DNA of 64,000 nt from Planctomycetota bacterium (lineage in GTDB: Bacteria > Planctomycetota > Planctomycetia > Pirellulales > Lacipirellulaceae). The stretch is from NCBI GenBank assembly GCA_024278955.1, contig JAJRSE010000059.1, forward strand, positions 1 through 64,000, written 5' to 3'. The notes under the pieces were generated by a model, which saw only the letters and a program-made list of their open reading frames with translations, was not told the origin of the DNA and did not search any database. Of this stretch, positions 8,562 through 18,413 are shown one piece after another. A program made the translations under genes and the position numbers. How positions within the stretch are numbered: the first letter of the stretch is position 1; every line of letters begins with the position of its first letter.

Positions 8562-8854
8562 TGGACGAAAAACCTATCCGCGAGCTACGAAACCTTGGCC
8601 CGGCGTGCGAACGAGATCTCAACGCGGTCGGCATCTACACATTGGCCGATATCAAACAGCATGGCATCGAAGGAACTTTTCTGCAAATGATGCAAGGTCG
8701 AAGGAATCGCAATAAGGGTGGCAAGTGTTTCAATGCGGCCTATCTTTACGCTCTTTACGGCGCTGTCCACGATTTGGATTGGCGCAAAATACCTGAAGCG
8801 AAGAAAAACCAGTTCAAAAAGCTGACCACGCAGCTGCGAAGTGAGTTTTCGTAG
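8561..8854 (+). CDS. TfoX C-terminal (helix-hairpin-helix)-like protein
   Basis: IRELRNLGPACERDLNAVGIYTLADIKQHG...NAAYLYALYGAVHDLDWRKIP; ATG overlaps the preceding stop codon. Confidence 0.75.
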   Translation: MDEKPIRELRNLGPACERDLNAVGIYTLADIKQHGIEGTFLQMMQGRRNRNKGGKCFNAAYLYALYGAVHDLDWRKIPEAKKNQFKKLTTQLRSEFS

Positions 8855-8879
8855 AATTGCCAGGTGTTTTGGCACCTTG

Positions 8880-11800
8880 TTACTGATGAGCTGCAAATTT
8901 TGGGTCGTCAATGCCCAAGCGTAGTTTCCACTCTTGTACGGCACAATAAAGCGTAGGAACAAGAAACATGCTCATGATGACGATGGTCATTCCGCCGAAG
9001 CTGGGGATGGCCATGGGGACCATGATGTCTGAGCCCCGCCCGTTCGAGGTGAGTATCGGAATGAGCGCCAAAATTGTTGTTGCAGAGGTCATCAAGCAAG
9101 GTCGGCATCGGCGTTTTCCTGCTTCCACCGTGGCTGCCCGTGCTTCTTGAACAGTTTTGATATCTCGGCGGCGAAAGCTCTGGTCTAAATAAGTGGCAAT
9201 CACCACACCATCGTCTGAGGCGATGCCAAAAAGAGCCAAAAATCCGACCCATACGGCAATACTCAGATTGATAGGATGAATTTGAAAGAACGCTTGCATG
9301 TCGGTGCCGAATAACGAAAAATTAAGGAACCATGGCTGCGAGTAAAACCAAAGCATCACGAACCCGCCCGACCAGGCGACAAGAATCCCGCTGAAAACAA
9401 GCGATGTTGTGACTACCGAGCCAAACTGAAAATACAAGATCAAGAAGATGGCAAAGAGGGCTACGGGCAAAACGACCATGAGCGTTTTTTGCGATCGGAT
9501 CTGGTTTTCGTAGTTTCCAGCGAAGACATAGCTGATACCCGCGGGCAAAATAAACTCGCCACTTCCGATCTTCTCTTCGAGGAAACGCTGGCAGTCCTCG
9601 ACCACATCGACCTCGGCGTTGCCTGCTTTCATATCGAAGAGCACGTAACCGACCAAGAAGGTGTCTTCGCTTTTCACCACCTGCGGGCCGCGAACGTAGT
9701 TGATGTGTGCGACTTGGGAGAGCGGGACGTGAGCGCCATCTCGCGTAGGAACCAGGATATTTTCGATCGGTTCGATCTCGTTGCGAAGCTCACGAAGATA
9801 GCGTACGCGAACCGGGAATCGCTCTCGACCTTCGACGGTTGTCGTGATTCGTCGACCTCCGATTGCTACTTCGACAACATCTTGGACGTCGCGAACGGTC
9901 AGTCCGTACCGGGCAATCCGCTCGCGGTCGAACTCGATTTCGAGGTACGGTTTGCCAACGATTCGATCTGCGATTGTGGCAGAGGCTTCGACACTGGGGA
10001 CTTGTTTCAAGAAGGTTTCGATTTCAAGACAGACACGCTCGATCGACTCCAAGTCGGGCCCTTTTACTTTCACCCCCATCGGGGCGCGCATGCCGCTTTG
10101 GAGCATGACAATTCTCGCGGCGATTGGTTGCAGTTTGGGAGCCGAGGTGGTGCCTGGCACTTTTGCAGCTTCGGTGATCTCCTTCCAGATATCGTCAGTC
10201 GTTCGGATGTGGTCTCTCCACTGTCGGAACGGTCGGCCCTTTGGATCGGGAATGAGATCTCCCTGCTCATCGCGGGAAAATTCTTTCTTGTCTTTCAGAT
10301 AACGAAACTTGATCCGATGGCCATCTTTGTTGGTCACATATTCCGAACGATAGTTGATGACTGTTTCGATCATTGAGACCGGAGCGGGATCGAGCGGGCT
10401 CTCGACACGGCCCAATTTCCCTACTACCAACTCGACTTCGGGAATTCCCATCAGCGCCTTGTCTTGCAGCTGCAGGACGTCCATCACTTCGCCAATCGAA
10501 GCATGGGGCATCGTGGTTGGCATGTAAAGGTACGACCCCTCGTCGAGCGGCGGCATGAACTCTTTTCCTAGGCCGGGAAAGAGGCTGGCGGTCGACTGCC
10601 ATGCGGCGGTGCTGCGGGCCGGTTTGGCCAGTGGTCCAAGCAGGGTCCCAAAAATATTGTCGAACCCCAGCCAGACACATCCGCCTAGCATAACGATGAG
10701 CATCGGAAACGAGAGAAACAGTAGCTTGTTCGCCAAGCACCACCGCAAGATCGGCGCGTACAAGTAACGCTCGAACAGTAAGAAAAACGACAGCAGCCCG
10801 CCGAGCAGCAGGACGACAAAGCCGAGATTGTCGATCATGCCTTTTTCTGGCCCTAGCGGCAGCCAGTGCTCGGTCAACATCGTTCCAACCAACACGATGG
10901 CCGCACCGCTGGCAACAAGAGGTGTGAAGCGGCGAATGCGAGCAGGAAGACTTTCTTCGGCAAGATAGTAGACTCCTAGGGCGACGGCGATCGCGCCTAC
11001 CCACCACGAAACCCAAACGCTTGCCATCAAGCCAATCGCTACGAGCATGGTTAGCAGTGCGCGACGAAACCGCTTACCGATATTGGCGGTAAATAGTAAG
11101 TGGGCCGCGGGTGGGATGATTGTTAACGCAACAATCACCGAAGCCAATAGTGCAAAAGTCTTGGTAAAGGCAAGCGGCTTGAACAATTTTCCTTCGGCGC
11201 CGATCATCGTAAACACCGGCAGAAAGCTGATGATCGTGGTCGAAACGGCGGTAAGCACCGCTCCGCCGACTTCCCTCGACGCGCGGAAAATGACCTCCTT
11301 ACGGTCTTCCTCCGGGCTTGCCTCGTCTAGGTGTTTCAGAATGTTCTCGCAAAGAATAATGCCCATGTCGACCATCGTGCCGATGGCAATTGCAATGCCA
11401 GAGAGGGCGACGATATTGGCGTCGACGCCAAACGTTTTCATGCCGATAAAGCACATCAGCACGGCCAGCGGCAGCAGCATGCTGATGAGAATCGAACTGC
11501 GCAGGTGCAGCACAAAGACGAGGATTACGATCACCGTCACCAAAATTTCTTCGATGAGTGCCGTGTTGAGTGTGCCAAGCGTTTCGTAAATCAGCCCAGT
11601 TCGGTCGTAAAAGGGGACGACTGTCACTTGACTGGTAGTCGCCCATGCGGGCCAATCTTCGCGTGGCGTATTGCGCAGATGTTTTACCCAGGCATCATGG
11701 TTTGGCTCGGCGGACAAAAACCCTTCAAAATTGTGTTTGGTGGCGTAGGCAATGACCTCCGGGCGACTGACCTGCTTGTAATCGAGCACGACTTTGGTGG

Positions 11801-12845
11801 CCAAGCCGGGAGCGAATTCGTCGATCTTTTTCTTGATGTTCTTGATCGATTCCAGCGGGTTGAAACCGTAGCGCACCACGACGACGCCACCAACCGCCTC
11901 GGCGCCACCTTTGTCCAGTGCGCCACGACGAATAGCAGGCCCAAGCGTTACGTTGGCCACATCTTTGATCGTGATTGGCACGTTATCGTTGACTGCAACG
12001 ACACTCTGCTGGATGTCCTCAACTTTTTCGATAAATCCGAGCCCGCGAATAAAATACTCGGCCTTGTTGATTTCGATACTTCGGGCACCGACGTCGATGT
12101 TCGAATTGCGAACAGCCAAGAAAATGTCTTGTAGGTCGACACGGGCAGCTCGCATGGCATCGGGGTCGACATCGATTTGGTATTCTTGGACGAACCCGCC
12201 AATCGAAGCGACTTCGCTGATGCCCTCAGCTGCCAGCAGATAGTAGCGAACGTACCAGTCTTGTATGGTTCGCAGCTCGTGCAGATCCCACCCGCCGACC
12301 GGGTTCCCATCGGGGTCGCGGCCTTCGAGCGTGTACCAGTAGATTTGGCCCAGGGGCGTGGAGTCGGGGCCCAAGGCCGGTTGCACCCCGTCGGGCAACG
12401 TCCCGGCAGAGAGGCTGTTTAGTTTTTCAAGCACACGGGTGCGTGACCAGTAAAACTCGATATCCTCGTTGAAAATAACGTAGATTGACGAGAAACCAAA
12501 AGACGAATAGCTGCGAATCGTTTTGACTCCCGGCACTCCTAGCAACGCGACGGTGAGCGGGTAGCTGATTTGGTCTTCGACATCCTCCGGCGAGCGTCCC
12601 ATCCATTCTGAAAAGATAATTTGCTGGTTTTCGCCGATGTCGGGAATGGCATCGGTCGGCACAGGGCTGCGTGGCAAAGGCCCCAGTTGCCAATCGAACG
12701 GAGCGACCATCGCGCCCCAGACCACGATCACAGCACACAGCAGCGCAACAACCAATTTGTTGTCCAAACTAAATCGCATGATTTTGTCGAGCAGGGACAA
12801 CCGGTCGTCGGGCGGTAAGTTTGCAGCGTCTGGAGTGTCAGTCAT
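8880..12845 (-). CDS. cusA: Heavy-metal efflux RND transporter, CusA/CzcA type
   Basis: 1321 aa; MPLDEGSYLYMPTTMPHAS, long RND-type transmembrane blocks, GIASDDGVVIATYLDQSF, GKRRCRPCLMTSATTILALIPIL. Confidence 0.9.
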   Translation of the reverse strand: MTDTPDAANLPPDDRLSLLDKIMRFSLDNKLVVALLCAVIVVWGAMVAPFDWQLGPLPRSPVPTDAIPDIGENQQIIFSEWMGRSPEDVEDQISYPLTVALLGVPGVKTIRSYSSFGFSSIYVIFNEDIEFYWSRTRVLEKLNSLSAGTLPDGVQPALGPDSTPLGQIYWYTLEGRDPDGNPVGGWDLHELRTIQDWYVRYYLLAAEGISEVASIGGFVQEYQIDVDPDAMRAARVDLQDIFLAVRNSNIDVGARSIEINKAEYFIRGLGFIEKVEDIQQSVVAVNDNVPITIKDVANVTLGPAIRRGALDKGGAEAVGGVVVVRYGFNPLESIKNIKKKIDEFAPGLATKVVLDYKQVSRPEVIAYATKHNFEGFLSAEPNHDAWVKHLRNTPREDWPAWATTSQVTVVPFYDRTGLIYETLGTLNTALIEEILVTVIVILVFVLHLRSSILISMLLPLAVLMCFIGMKTFGVDANIVALSGIAIAIGTMVDMGIILCENILKHLDEASPEEDRKEVIFRASREVGGAVLTAVSTTIISFLPVFTMIGAEGKLFKPLAFTKTFALLASVIVALTIIPPAAHLLFTANIGKRFRRALLTMLVAIGLMASVWVSWWVGAIAVALGVYYLAEESLPARIRRFTPLVASGAAIVLVGTMLTEHWLPLGPEKGMIDNLGFVVLLLGGLLSFFLLFERYLYAPILRWCLANKLLFLSFPMLIVMLGGCVWLGFDNIFGTLLGPLAKPARSTAAWQSTASLFPGLGKEFMPPLDEGSYLYMPTTMPHASIGEVMDVLQLQDKALMGIPEVELVVGKLGRVESPLDPAPVSMIETVINYRSEYVTNKDGHRIKFRYLKDKKEFSRDEQGDLIPDPKGRPFRQWRDHIRTTDDIWKEITEAAKVPGTTSAPKLQPIAARIVMLQSGMRAPMGVKVKGPDLESIERVCLEIETFLKQVPSVEASATIADRIVGKPYLEIEFDRERIARYGLTVRDVQDVVEVAIGGRRITTTVEGRERFPVRVRYLRELRNEIEPIENILVPTRDGAHVPLSQVAHINYVRGPQVVKSEDTFLVGYVLFDMKAGNAEVDVVEDCQRFLEEKIGSGEFILPAGISYVFAGNYENQIRSQKTLMVVLPVALFAIFLILYFQFGSVVTTSLVFSGILVAWSGGFVMLWFYSQPWFLNFSLFGTDMQAFFQIHPINLSIAVWVGFLALFGIASDDGVVIATYLDQSFRRRDIKTVQEARAATVEAGKRRCRPCLMTSATTILALIPILTSNGRGSDIMVPMAIPSFGGMTIVIMSMFLVPTLYCAVQEWKLRLGIDDPKFAAHQ

Positions 12846-15576
12846 GTTGCGAATGTCCCTCGTGAGCTTTCATGCCGCTCGCCTGCGGTGCCGCAGGGAA
12901 AATCAGCTCTACTCGGTCCGAGCACTCTAGCATGGCCGATCCATAGTATGGGTTCTTGGTTTGATCAAAGTTCTGAAACCAAATCGCCCCCTGTCCTTCG
13001 AGTGCCATCGGGCAATGTAATTCATAAACCTTGCCAAGCTGGTCGGAACCAAAGGATTTTATCAGGACACCGATCTCGTCCGAAAAAGCGGCAAAGGCAA
13101 CACGCATCGCTTCAAGGTCGGGTGCCGTCTGCATGGTGTCGAGCAATTTCGTCATTGTCGACTGTTCTTTGTTCCAGGCAGCTCGTTCCTGATCGGATAG
13201 CGTTTGAGCATTAACAGCCGCGTAGGTTTTTTGAAAAGCCGCAACCGCTTTCGTGGCCTGAGCAAAATCGTCTTCGGCCAATGCGCGATGCAGTGGCAAG
13301 TATCCCAGCCAAATGTTTGCCAAAATGCTTTGCAACTCTGCGCCGACGGCGATACGCTCGACCGCACGCGGCTTTTTCTTGGCGGAGATGCCCAACTTTC
13401 CTCGCATCCGGCGCATGTGGCTTTTTAGCATGACATAGATACGATCGGCATCACGCAACTGGTCGACATCGCGGCCCTCGGCCACATCATTGCCTAATAG
13501 CATGGCAAATTCCTTCCACTGCATTTTGGGCGGGCCACTCAAAAGAGTTCTATCGACTTGGTTGAGTGCTCCTCCGAGCTGCTCGAACGTGGAATTAATC
13601 TGCCGGAGATTGGCCGACTGGACAGCCCCGGTTACTTGCTCGTACGCCGTACTCAGTATTTCGATCTGTTTGAGAAACTCCGCAGGGAGCGACATGTTCA
13701 TTTTAGGACTTTCCTTATCGCCACTCTTCTTCGTGCCCCCGTTCTTTGTGATGTCGCCGCCGTGATTGTGCCCCCCCCCGCCGCCACCTTCGGGGGTCAT
13801 CATGCTCGGCTTGGCTTGAATTTGAATTTCCGAGTCGATCTTAAAGTTGCCTCTGGCCGCAACCAACTCGCCCTCGTGCAAGCCATGCTTGACGACATAG
13901 TAGTCGCCGGCCCGTGGGCCTAAAACAATTTCTCGTCCGTCAAACGACGTTTGGTTGGGTGGCGAGAAGTGCTCCTCAACGTCGTCGATCGTTTGCTGAA
14001 GGCTCGCAAATATCTGCTGAGCCTCTTCGACTTGCTGGACTCGCTGCCCGCGAAGTGCGTCTTGGCTCAGGCGATCAGCAAAATCGTTCCAGAGCTTACG
14101 GGAAAAATCGGTGGCGGGCTGATTGTACGGCCGGTCTAAAAGCCGACTGAAAGCGGCGAACGCTTCTCGGATCTTGGCCGTATTCCCCTGCTTCACCGCC
14201 TTGGCGACTGCTTGGAAAGCGGTGTCGAGACCCGTGGGAGCGGCCGGCAATTCAACGTAGACGACTGCCCGCGTACCGGTCACCAGCGCCGCCGAGTAGG
14301 GAATCACTAGCGGAGGCGCTAAATCGTCGGTGGCTACCGAAACATACCCGAGCGATTCTGCCCGCACCAGCGGCATACCACAGACATCGCACTCGCCCGG
14401 CTGGTCTTTCACTATTTCGGGATGCATCGGACTGATCCACTTGCCTGCCAAGCTGGGGTCCATCACCCGTCCTCCTAAGGCAACTTGCGGACGCACCACC
14501 GCATGAACAAACATCTGGGGTTTTAGTCGACCGTCCGGGTTGGGGACATTTACCCTTACTTTCACGGTTCGTGTTTTGTCGTTGAGCACTGGCTGTATGA
14601 AGGCAATACGTCCGTGGAATTTTTCGCCCGGATACGCTTCGGTTGTGATCGTGACTTCCTGTCCATAGCGAATCCAAGGTAAATCGGCTTCGTAAGCATC
14701 AAGATGCACCCACAACAGGCTCAAGTCGGCGACCGTGTAAATCCGTTCGCCTAACCGCACCCGCTCGCCTTCCTGTTTCAGTTTTTCGATTACCACGCCG
14801 CTCACCGGCGAATAGATCGTCAGGTGGCTCGACGGGCGGTTTTTCGCTTCAATCTGTTCGATTTGTTTCTGGGTCAGTCCGAGCAAACGCAATTTTTCGC
14901 GGGCCGATTCGACGAGGTCGATATTTCCGATTCCCCGTCGCGTAGAATTTCCGGACGCTTGGCTTGCATACTTTTTGGCTTGGAGCAATTCTTCTTGGGC
15001 GGCGTACAGCTGTTCGCTGTAGATGTAGACCATGTGGTCGCCTTGCTTGACCTCCACTCCCGTAAAGTCGACGTAGAGCTGGTCGAGCCGACCGGCAACC
15101 CAGGCGGTGATGTAGCCCAGCTTGGTTTCATCAAAATCGACTTTGCCGACCATGCGAACTTCGGTCGCCACGTATTTGCGCTCAACCGGGACCGTTTCAA
15201 TGTTCATGAGCGCCCGTGCTTCGGGGCTGATGGTCAAGGTGCGTAGTCCCCCTGTGGCTTGCGTTTGCACGGGCACCAGTTCCATGCCACAAATGGGGCA
15301 ATCACCCGGCTTGTTGCTACGGATTTGTGGATGCATGGCGCAGGTCCATGTAGTCACCTGCGATTGGCCCTCTCCCTTGCTACCCGAACCTTCGTGCCCG
15401 GCGTGCGCCGACCCTTCGCCGGTCGAATGTTGTGCCACAGCTCCATCGCTTGGCCGATCACTTTGCCAAAATAGACGGCCCAGAAAGACGCCGAAGAAAA
15501 GGATTAAGATCGCAGCGAGAAGGGGACGTTTTGCGATGTGCGACTGTGCGGCGACAAGTGCGTCGTTAAAGCTCAT
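12838..15576 (-). CDS. cusB: Efflux RND periplasmic adaptor (CusB type) with two heavy-metal-binding MHP..CP.CGM domains and a C-terminal DUF3347-like domain
   Basis: CAMHPQIRSNKPGDCPICGMELV and SPMHPEIVKDQPGECDVCGMPLV; membrane-fusion core; C-terminal YELHCPMALEGQGAIWFQNFDQTKNPYYGSAMLEC. Confidence 0.88.
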   Translation of the reverse strand: MSFNDALVAAQSHIAKRPLLAAILILFFGVFLGRLFWQSDRPSDGAVAQHSTGEGSAHAGHEGSGSKGEGQSQVTTWTCAMHPQIRSNKPGDCPICGMELVPVQTQATGGLRTLTISPEARALMNIETVPVERKYVATEVRMVGKVDFDETKLGYITAWVAGRLDQLYVDFTGVEVKQGDHMVYIYSEQLYAAQEELLQAKKYASQASGNSTRRGIGNIDLVESAREKLRLLGLTQKQIEQIEAKNRPSSHLTIYSPVSGVVIEKLKQEGERVRLGERIYTVADLSLLWVHLDAYEADLPWIRYGQEVTITTEAYPGEKFHGRIAFIQPVLNDKTRTVKVRVNVPNPDGRLKPQMFVHAVVRPQVALGGRVMDPSLAGKWISPMHPEIVKDQPGECDVCGMPLVRAESLGYVSVATDDLAPPLVIPYSAALVTGTRAVVYVELPAAPTGLDTAFQAVAKAVKQGNTAKIREAFAAFSRLLDRPYNQPATDFSRKLWNDFADRLSQDALRGQRVQQVEEAQQIFASLQQTIDDVEEHFSPPNQTSFDGREIVLGPRAGDYYVVKHGLHEGELVAARGNFKIDSEIQIQAKPSMMTPEGGGGGGHNHGGDITKNGGTKKSGDKESPKMNMSLPAEFLKQIEILSTAYEQVTGAVQSANLRQINSTFEQLGGALNQVDRTLLSGPPKMQWKEFAMLLGNDVAEGRDVDQLRDADRIYVMLKSHMRRMRGKLGISAKKKPRAVERIAVGAELQSILANIWLGYLPLHRALAEDDFAQATKAVAAFQKTYAAVNAQTLSDQERAAWNKEQSTMTKLLDTMQTAPDLEAMRVAFAAFSDEIGVLIKSFGSDQLGKVYELHCPMALEGQGAIWFQNFDQTKNPYYGSAMLECSDRVELIFPAAPQASGMKAHEGHSQHD

Positions 15577-15788
15577 ATTTTAGATTCCGTCATGGTGCTC
15601 TCCATTGACAACCTCTGACTCCTGCCGATTATAGGCTTCTTATTGAGAATGCAAGTCAAAATCCCCCTCAATACTCTATTGGATGCAACAAGGTGGGTGT
15701 TTCTTCAGATGCCTTCTAGGGGATCAAACAGTAAAAAAGTGAGGAAGCATTTTCCCCAAAGGTCATGTACGACATTGACCAAAGAGAT

Positions 15789-16637
15789 TTAGCTTCCGTA
15801 AACTTCACACTCTGGATACGTGAGAGAGAAACCGTACCATCGGGAAAAAAGTTGCGTTAGTCGCGTTTTATCGTCATCCCAAACAGCCGAGGGAATGGAA
15901 TCGGGGCCAATCGACAGGTGAATTGTCCGTCCGTCGAGGGTGTCTTCTAGTTGCTGGCGAATTGTTGAGAGCGGATAAAATCGTTGGATTTGGTCGGTGA
16001 CGACACCCAGACCGATTTCCATCTCTGGTAAACGGCTGTCGACCGGAACCATCGTCTTGCGAAAACCGGGAGGAAGGCGACCTTCAATATACGGGCTGAC
16101 CCAGCCCATCAGCACACCAACCCAACTTGGGCGCGATAAATAGACAGGCAAGTTGGGTTCTCGCAAGAGTGCCGTCTCGACGTTGGTCATTTCGATACCC
16201 CACATGGGCATCTTTGCTCCTAGCATCGGACCGTGGACGGCTTCGCCTGTCACGTGATCCCAATACGTTTTTGTTTCGTCGTCAATAAGCAATATCAATC
16301 CGTTGTACAGCCCTCCGGCACTAAAGTGGTGAAGCTTGCCGTCGATCACGGGAGTCAGACCGACTCCACTGTTACAGGCCGCTCAGAAAGTGACCAGATA
16401 CGGCTCGCCAGCAAGCTCTCCCTGGGCGACGTGGTGGTAGATCATCTGGTGACGAAGAAGCGAGCGTCGCTGGCCACCTCGCTCGAAGACAAGCAGTTGT
16501 GTCTGTGGTTTTAATCCTAACTCATGTATCGGCTCGCCCTCTCCTGAAACACGGAATCGTTGAAAATAATCGGGCGATTTTAGGCTCGCTCGCTCGGCGT
16601 CGAACGTCATGAGTTGTCTTTCAGTGGTTGTCTGCAA
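15789..16637 (-). CDS. DUF3179 protein, candidate selenoprotein (in-frame TGA at 16383-16385 read as Sec)
   Basis: ORFs 16383-16637 and 15789-16349 are in one frame separated only by TGA; joined product ...GEPYLVTF-U-AACNSGVGLTPVIDGKLHHFSAGGLYNGL...TYWDHVTGEAVHGPMLG, matching DUF3179 with Sec at the first Cys of CxxC; SECIS-like hairpin follows the UGA. Confidence 0.75.
16351..16367 (-). promoter_or_regulatory. Putative bacterial SECIS hairpin
   Basis: On the mRNA: UGA-GCGGCCUGUAACAGU-GGAGUC-GGUCU-GACUCC; perfect 6-bp stem, 5-nt loop starting GG, loop 21 nt after UGA. Confidence 0.7.
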
Positions 16638-16675
16638 ACTTAAACGCTCGTCTGGCTTTTCTTTCTGCGCAAGCC

Positions 16676-17521
16676 TTAGCTAGAACTCGTCCTCTTGAAA
16701 TGGGCAACAAATTCGGTCACTTCGTTGAGGTCGGTTGCCCCAATAAGCGTTATGTGCCGCTCTCCCTCTTTCCACGTTGCTGCCAGTCGGTTTCCTATCT
16801 GCCTGACGTTGGTGGGCACTTCGTCGCAGAGGCAATTTTCGCTAGGGCGATCGCCGAACCAAACTGGTTGGTCGAGGGCGTGCTCGAAAATAGCAATCGA
16901 TTCGCCAGCCTTGTTCGTGCAGATTACTTGAGCACACATACAGCAAGGCATTTTGATCAAATGCACTTCTTTCACTGTGTAGCCGGGGGGCAACCCCCTG
17001 GCCGCAACTGGTTCGTATCCTAGAGCCTCGGCTGCTTCGGCCAACGCGATAGGCCGCCCGTTGTATTTTGCCAGAAGAGTTTGCTGTGCGATATCTGGAC
17101 GCTCTGAAAACTCCTCCAGGTAATGGGAGAAATTCATCGCGAGGTGGCCGTGTCCCTCTGCTGGAAACCAGACCTGGTAAACGCCCCAAAATCCGACGGC
17201 CACCAAAACAGTTGCTGCAAGGGCAAAAAGCCTACCTGTAAAAGGTGGGGCTAAGGGTCGGACAACGCTAGCCGTGGCCTGCGCGGATAGATCAAGCTTT
17301 GTTTGCAATTCCGACCACTTCGGTGATGGCGCTGACGGGTCGGTCAGTTTTTGTGATAGCTCCGTTATTTGCTGGAAAGAGGCAAGCTCTTCTGCGCATG
17401 TCGAACACCCTGCCAAGTGGGCTGCCACTTGCTCAGCCGCATCAGGCGACAATTCACGGTCGTGATAGGCGGAAAGACATTCTTGGATTTTTGAGCAGTT
17501 CACGTTACGGCTCCCAGCCAA
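16676..17521 (-). CDS. Anti-sigma factor with zinc-finger (zf-HC2) domain
   Basis: CSKIQECLSAYHDRELSPDAAEQVAAHLAGCSTCAEELASF plus single TM helix. Confidence 0.85.
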   Translation of the reverse strand: MAGSRNVNCSKIQECLSAYHDRELSPDAAEQVAAHLAGCSTCAEELASFQQITELSQKLTDPSAPSPKWSELQTKLDLSAQATASVVRPLAPPFTGRLFALAATVLVAVGFWGVYQVWFPAEGHGHLAMNFSHYLEEFSERPDIAQQTLLAKYNGRPIALAEAAEALGYEPVAARGLPPGYTVKEVHLIKMPCCMCAQVICTNKAGESIAIFEHALDQPVWFGDRPSENCLCDEVPTNVRQIGNRLAATWKEGERHITLIGATDLNEVTEFVAHFKRTSSS

Positions 17522-18110
17522 GTTCTACAAGGTACTGTTTCAATTCTCTGCGTGCTCGATTCAACCGCGAGCCAACCGTCCCCTCGGGAATCTCCAACGC
17601 GCTGGCGATTGCACCATACGACAAGCCGTCGATTTCACGGAGCAAGAAAGTCGACCGTAAATCAGGTTCCAGCTGAGCAAGTGCTTGCTCTAGCAATTCT
17701 TTGTCCTCAACATTCTCGTGACCGTCAGGAGAGCGATCCGTCGGCTCCTGTTCTAATACCTGCATTTGCGACCGCTTTGCTTTGCGGAGGTGTTGCAAGG
17801 ATTCATTTACAGCCACTCGATAGATCCAAGTGCCGAACTGTGATTTCCCTGAAAACTGGCCGATTTTTCGAAATGTTTGAAGAAAAACTTGCTGCGTGAC
17901 ATCCGCAGCCTCTTGCACTCCGACCATGCGAACCACCAAACGGTACACGTTTTGGTGGGACGCATCGTATAACCGACGTTGTGCAAGTGGATCGCCGTTC
18001 TTGCAAGCCTCCACGACATCGACAGCTTCCTGGTCCGTCCACTGCTCTGCCCCTGCACCCGTATTAGATGCGCCATGGGGCGAATTTATTCGTGAGGAGG
18101 TCGATTTCAT
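17505..18110 (-). CDS. ECF RNA polymerase sigma factor
   Basis: AADVTQQVFLQTFRKIGQFSGKSQFGTWIYRVAVNESLQHLRKAKR ... REIDGLSYGAIASALEIPEGTVGSRLNRARRELKQYL. Confidence 0.93.
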   Translation of the reverse strand: MKSTSSRINSPHGASNTGAGAEQWTDQEAVDVVEACKNGDPLAQRRLYDASHQNVYRLVVRMVGVQEAADVTQQVFLQTFRKIGQFSGKSQFGTWIYRVAVNESLQHLRKAKRSQMQVLEQEPTDRSPDGHENVEDKELLEQALAQLEPDLRSTFLLREIDGLSYGAIASALEIPEGTVGSRLNRARRELKQYLVELGWEP

Positions 18111-18413
18111 GCGGAATTGTCGCCCGAAGCCGGGGAATCGTGTCGTTTAATGGGGTTTTGACCGCTTGTCCGTCAAACACCGGCCCAGGAGTCGGCTCCC
18201 CCCAGTCTACCCCACATTCTCGCTAGAGAGTAGGTACGTTTGGAGCCGGTAGATTACTGCTACGAAGGAATCGTGCCGAAGCACCATCCAAGAGGGTAGA
18301 GGGATACAAGCTCTCTAGCAAACCACAATGTAGGCAACGGCTTGGATCAAAACAGCCCTTGTGTAGGGGGCGGCAAGTTTCTGGGCCATCTTTTGTTAAG
18401 GAGGTTTCGAGTC

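Noticed and set aside
9489-10376. 295-aa plus-strand ORF inside cusA
   Set aside because: Antisense shadow of a clearly coding RND gene in GC-rich DNA; no recognisable protein features.
15789-16637. Simple nonsense pseudogene explanation for the DUF3179 gene
   Set aside because: Not fully excluded, but the rest of the frame is intact, the TGA hits the CxxC Cys codon exactly and a SECIS-like hairpin follows at the right distance; selenoprotein is the better working hypothesis.
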